A stretch of 16,002 nucleotides of DNA from DASCOT01 sp036012155 (GTDB lineage: Bacteria; Acidobacteriota; UBA890; WLXD01): NCBI GenBank assembly GCA_036012155.1, contig DASCOT010000176.1, forward strand, positions 1-16,002. Direction: 5' to 3'. Each line of letters starts with the position of its first letter. Position 1 is the stretch's first letter. The notes beneath the pieces are model-generated. The model ran no database searches. It saw only the letters and a program-made list of their open reading frames with translations, and was not told where the DNA came from. Below are positions 13,672 to 16,002 of the stretch, one piece after another. A program made the position numbers and the translations under genes.

Positions 13672-14681
13672 CCGGGCCGCCTCGTCTGTCGGTTCGCGCC
13701 CGGCGCATAGCCGGCGGGATGCGACTGATGCCACGCCCAGGCATCTCGCAATATCGTCACCAGGTCGGAGCGCGTCGGTACCCACCCGAGCTCGTCGCGT
13801 GCGCGTGCCGACGAGGCAATCAGGGCCGGCGGATCACCCGGCCGGTTGGCCGCGACGCGCACGGGAATGGGATGATCGGTCACTTGGCGCGCCGCTTCCA
13901 CCACCTGCATGACGGTCGTCCCGGTCTCGGTACCGAGGTTGTACACGGCGCTTCCATCGATCGACGCCATGCTCTCCAGGGCGGCGCGGTGCGCGGCCGC
14001 CAAGTCGACCACGTGCACGTAGTCACGTACCGCGGTGCCGTCGACGCTGTCGTAGTCGCTGCCGTAGACCTCGAGCGCGTCGTCTCTGCCCAGCGCCACT
14101 GCCAACACTCTCGGCACCAGATTGCTGGCCGGAGTCTTGTCTTCGCCGAGCGACCCGTCGGGGCGGGCACCGGCAGCGTTGAAGTAGCGCAGCGACACGC
14201 CGCGTAGCCCATAGGCGATTGCGTAGTGGCCAATGGCGTCGTCCACCGCAAGCTTGGTGGCGCCGTAGGCGTTGATCGGCCGCGTCACGGTTGACTCATC
14301 GATCGGCATGCGCTCTGGCGTGCCGTACACCGCCGCCGTCGACGAGTGAATGATCCGTCCCACACCGCGGTCGACCATCCAATCCATCAGCGCGATGCTC
14401 TGGGTCAGATTGGCGTCGTAGTAGGCGCGCGGTTGCTGTATCGATTCTGCCACGGAGCACTTCGCCGCCATGTGCATGACACAGTCGGGCTGACGGGGTA
14501 CGGCGTCGAGAGAGGCTCGCTCGCCGCAGCTTCCGACGATAAGCTCAACTTCGGGCGGCAGGGCGGTACGGTGGCCCGACGACAGATCGTCGACGACGCA
14601 GACTCGATGTCCGGCATCGATCAGCGAACGGACGATGTTGCTGCCGACGTAGCCAGCTCCTCCCGTAACCAGGACATACAT
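13668..14681 (-). CDS. galE: UDP-glucose 4-epimerase
   Basis: Interconverts UDP-glucose and UDP-galactose (or the N-acetyl forms) with bound NAD+, feeding polysaccharide synthesis. The 337 residues match GalE. Seen: TGGAGYVGSN (6-15) for NAD+ binding, VVDDLSSG, HMAAKCSVAES, the catalytic serine/threonine in SSTAAVYG (113-120), the YGATK pair Y139/K143, LRYFNAAGA, and VYGSDYDSVDGTAVRDYVHV, a strong GalE hallmark. The usual GEDHNPETHLIP segment appears as GEDKTPASNLVPR, a modest divergence. The ATG is 2 bp after the truA stop, and the gene overlaps cdsA by 4 bp, so it is embedded in this unit. Substrate choice (Glc or GlcNAc) cannot be settled by eye. Confidence 0.94.
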   Translation of the reverse strand: MYVLVTGGAGYVGSNIVRSLIDAGHRVCVVDDLSSGHRTALPPEVELIVGSCGERASLDAVPRQPDCVMHMAAKCSVAESIQQPRAYYDANLTQSIALMDWMVDRGVGRIIHSSTAAVYGTPERMPIDESTVTRPINAYGATKLAVDDAIGHYAIAYGLRGVSLRYFNAAGARPDGSLGEDKTPASNLVPRVLAVALGRDDALEVYGSDYDSVDGTAVRDYVHVVDLAAAHRAALESMASIDGSAVYNLGTETGTTVMQVVEAARQVTDHPIPVRVAANRPGDPPALIASSARARDELGWVPTRSDLVTILRDAWAWHQSHPAGYAPGANRQTRRPG

Positions 14682-14683
14682 CG

Positions 14684-15484
14684 CTATTGGAGGCTCGCGG
14701 TTGGGGGGAGGAGCGAGTGTACCGTCTCCGCTGCCGAGTCGCGTTGCATGGCAGTCGCGTAATGCACCGCCTCCAGGCAGAGGCCATGAGCTGGCGCGGT
14801 AGCACCAGCTGCCGCCCGATCGCCAGACCTGGCGAGCTCCAGGAGGCTGACTGGGGCGCGCCGTCCGAGCCCGACCTCGACCAGAGTGCCGACCATGCCG
14901 CGCACGGCGTAGCGTAGAAAGCTACGCCCGGAAACGCGTACTTCGATGACTTCGTTGCCCTCTACCTCGATCGCTTCGAGTGGCCGGTCGGGGCGACCGC
15001 CGGCCACCGGCTGGGTAGCAAAGGCGCGTTGGTCGAGTGGGCCGAGCAGATGCTGTGCCGCGTCGTGCATGGCCGCCAGATCCAGCTTGGCGGCGACGTG
15101 CCAGGCGAAGGGGGCGCGGAAGGGCGAGGCGATCGGCCGATTGTCGATCGTATACGTATAGAGCTTTCCGATGGCCGAATGTCGCGCATGGAAACGCGCC
15201 GCCGTGGGCTGGCAATCCAGCACCCGGATGTCGCTGCGCAGCCTCGCGTTGAGTGCGGCCAGGATCTCCTCGGGTGCGCGCTCGGCCTCGATATCGAGGT
15301 GGGCGACCTGGCCGCGAGCGTGCACCGCGGCGTCGGTGCGACTCGCCCCGGTTACGGCCACTTCGGGGCCAACCAGTGGCATGGCGGCGTCCTCCAGGGC
15401 TGCCTGGACGGTAGGCTCCGCCGGCTGTCGTTGCCATCCTGCGTAGGCAGTCCCCACGTAGGCGAGAGTGAGCTTCCATCGCAT
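14684..15484 (-). CDS. truA: tRNA pseudouridine(38-40) synthase TruA
   Basis: Converts uridines 38-40 of the tRNA anticodon arm to pseudouridine. The 266 residues match TruA. Seen: the LTLAYVGTAYAGWQRQP start, catalytic D51 in GASRTDAAVHARGQ, RFHARHSAIGKLYTYTI, and the C-terminal SFLRYAVRGMVGTLVEVG motif. The last 20 or so residues (after EAVHYA) look unconserved. The ATG at 15484 has no Shine-Dalgarno sequence, but a TACCAT hexamer lies 6 nt upstream, which suggests a leaderless transcript beginning here. It is the first gene of the leftward unit and is divergent from def. Confidence 0.95.
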   Translation of the reverse strand: MRWKLTLAYVGTAYAGWQRQPAEPTVQAALEDAAMPLVGPEVAVTGASRTDAAVHARGQVAHLDIEAERAPEEILAALNARLRSDIRVLDCQPTAARFHARHSAIGKLYTYTIDNRPIASPFRAPFAWHVAAKLDLAAMHDAAQHLLGPLDQRAFATQPVAGGRPDRPLEAIEVEGNEVIEVRVSGRSFLRYAVRGMVGTLVEVGLGRRAPVSLLELARSGDRAAAGATAPAHGLCLEAVHYATAMQRDSAAETVHSLLPPTASLQ

Positions 15485-15490
15485 GGGGCG

Positions 15491-15500
15491 ATGGTATCCT
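15491..15500. promoter_or_regulatory. Overlapping divergent -10 elements for truA and def
   Basis: The minus strand reads TACCAT (15496-15491), ending 6 nt before the truA ATG. The plus strand reads TATCCT (15495-15500), a possible -10 for def with a leader of about 30 nt. The two hexamers share two base pairs, so the polymerases could not bind both at once. No clear -35 hexamer is seen on either side, so this is a modest prediction. Confidence 0.35.
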
Positions 15501-15534
15501 GACGTTGTCCGTCGCCCCGACCTGGTCGCGAGTA

Positions 15535-16002
15535 ATGGCCCTGCTTTCCATCGTCAAGTATCCCGATCCACGCCTCGAAGAGCCCACGAAGTCCGTCGAG
15601 TGCTTCGACGACGAGCTCCGAGCTCTGGCCGAGGACATGATCGAGACGATGCACGCAGCTCCGGGAATCGGACTTGCGGCGCCACAGGTCGCTCGATCGG
15701 AGCGCGTCACCGTGGTTGACCTTTCGGCTGGGGCGGAAGCCGATGAGCTGCTCGTATTGGTGAATCCCGTCGTTGTTGCCGAGAGTGGCTCGGTGAGCGA
15801 GGACGAGGGGTGCCTGTCGTTTCCCGATCTGACGCTCGTTGTTCCGCGCCCCGAGCGTGTCGTCGGCGAAGCGCAGGATCTCGATGGCGAGCCGTTCAGC
15901 ATCGAGGCCGAGGAGCTCCTGGCGAGGTGTGTGCACCACGAGATCGACCATCTCGACGGGGTCCTGTTCCTGCGCCGCGTATCGCCGCTCAAGCGCGATC
16001 TG
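15535..16002 (+). CDS. def: Peptide deformylase, 3' end beyond the window
   Basis: Removes the formyl group from the N-terminal methionine of new proteins; a cytosolic metalloenzyme, usually Fe2+. The 156 visible codons start ALLSIVKYPDPRL and contain all three family motifs: GIGLAAPQV, EDEGCLSFP with the cysteine metal ligand, and HHEIDHLDG with the two histidine ligands and the catalytic glutamate. The frame is still open at position 16002; family members are 165-190 aa, so only a short tail is missing. The ATG at 15535 has GCGAG as a weak ribosome-binding site. def is commonly followed by fmt, which would lie just outside the window. Confidence 0.95.
   Translation, partial: MALLSIVKYPDPRLEEPTKSVECFDDELRALAEDMIETMHAAPGIGLAAPQVARSERVTVVDLSAGAEADELLVLVNPVVVAESGSVSEDEGCLSFPDLTLVVPRPERVVGEAQDLDGEPFSIEAEELLARCVHHEIDHLDGVLFLRRVSPLKRDL

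Noticed and set aside
13672..13785. N-terminal extension of cdsA to 13785
   Set aside because: It would overlap galE by more than 100 bp; the GTGA overlap at 13671 with GAGG upstream explains translation better.

Overview
The window is a dense, GC-rich (about 63-65% by eye) stretch of bacterial chromosome made mostly of housekeeping genes. The organism looks like a Gram-negative bacterium: it has RseP with two PDZ domains, E. coli-type NADP isocitrate dehydrogenase, GalE and MarC. The mix of an archaeal-type phosphoglycerate mutase, a class V aminotransferase next to serA and an LDH-like malate dehydrogenase fits a deltaproteobacterial-grade lineage (Myxococcota, Desulfobacterota or Binatota-like). 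That placement is an inference; no marker here fixes the taxon.

Layout. Positions 1-1021 (minus): an unknown polytopic membrane protein translationally coupled to a zinc-ribbon protein that runs off the left edge. 1153-3131 (plus): a GT2 glycosyltransferase, then cofactor-independent phosphoglycerate mutase (apgM). 3111-3698 (minus): mobA, convergent with and overlapping apgM. 3829-6493 (plus): a class V aminotransferase and serA, together a likely serine-biosynthesis operon drawing on 3-phosphoglycerate. 6557-9944 (plus): a clear sigma70-type promoter, then icd, mdh, ndk and marC in a tight operon. 9945-10591: a 647-bp convergent intergenic region with two related structured elements. 10592-15484 (minus): truA, galE, cdsA, rseP and an AIM24-family gene, read right to left. 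15535-16002 (plus): peptide deformylase (def), cut by the right edge and divergent from truA.

The most unusual content is the 9945-10591 region. It carries two elements in opposite orientation. Each is bounded by an inverted repeat of exactly 35 bp, and each encloses a 111-112 nt core. The cores align at roughly 70% identity, while the outer arms differ in sequence yet keep nearly perfect pairing. That pattern points to conserved structure, probably RNA. The core resembles, from memory, the HEARO / IscB-omegaRNA class, but no HNH or IscB gene lies in the window and no covariance search could be run.

Two further points stand out. The aminotransferase lacks about 25 residues where its family carries the PLP-phosphate loop (SGTGA motif). 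Three transcription-unit heads (GT2, aminotransferase, truA) have a TAnnnT hexamer ending 6-7 nt before the ATG, which suggests leaderless transcripts.
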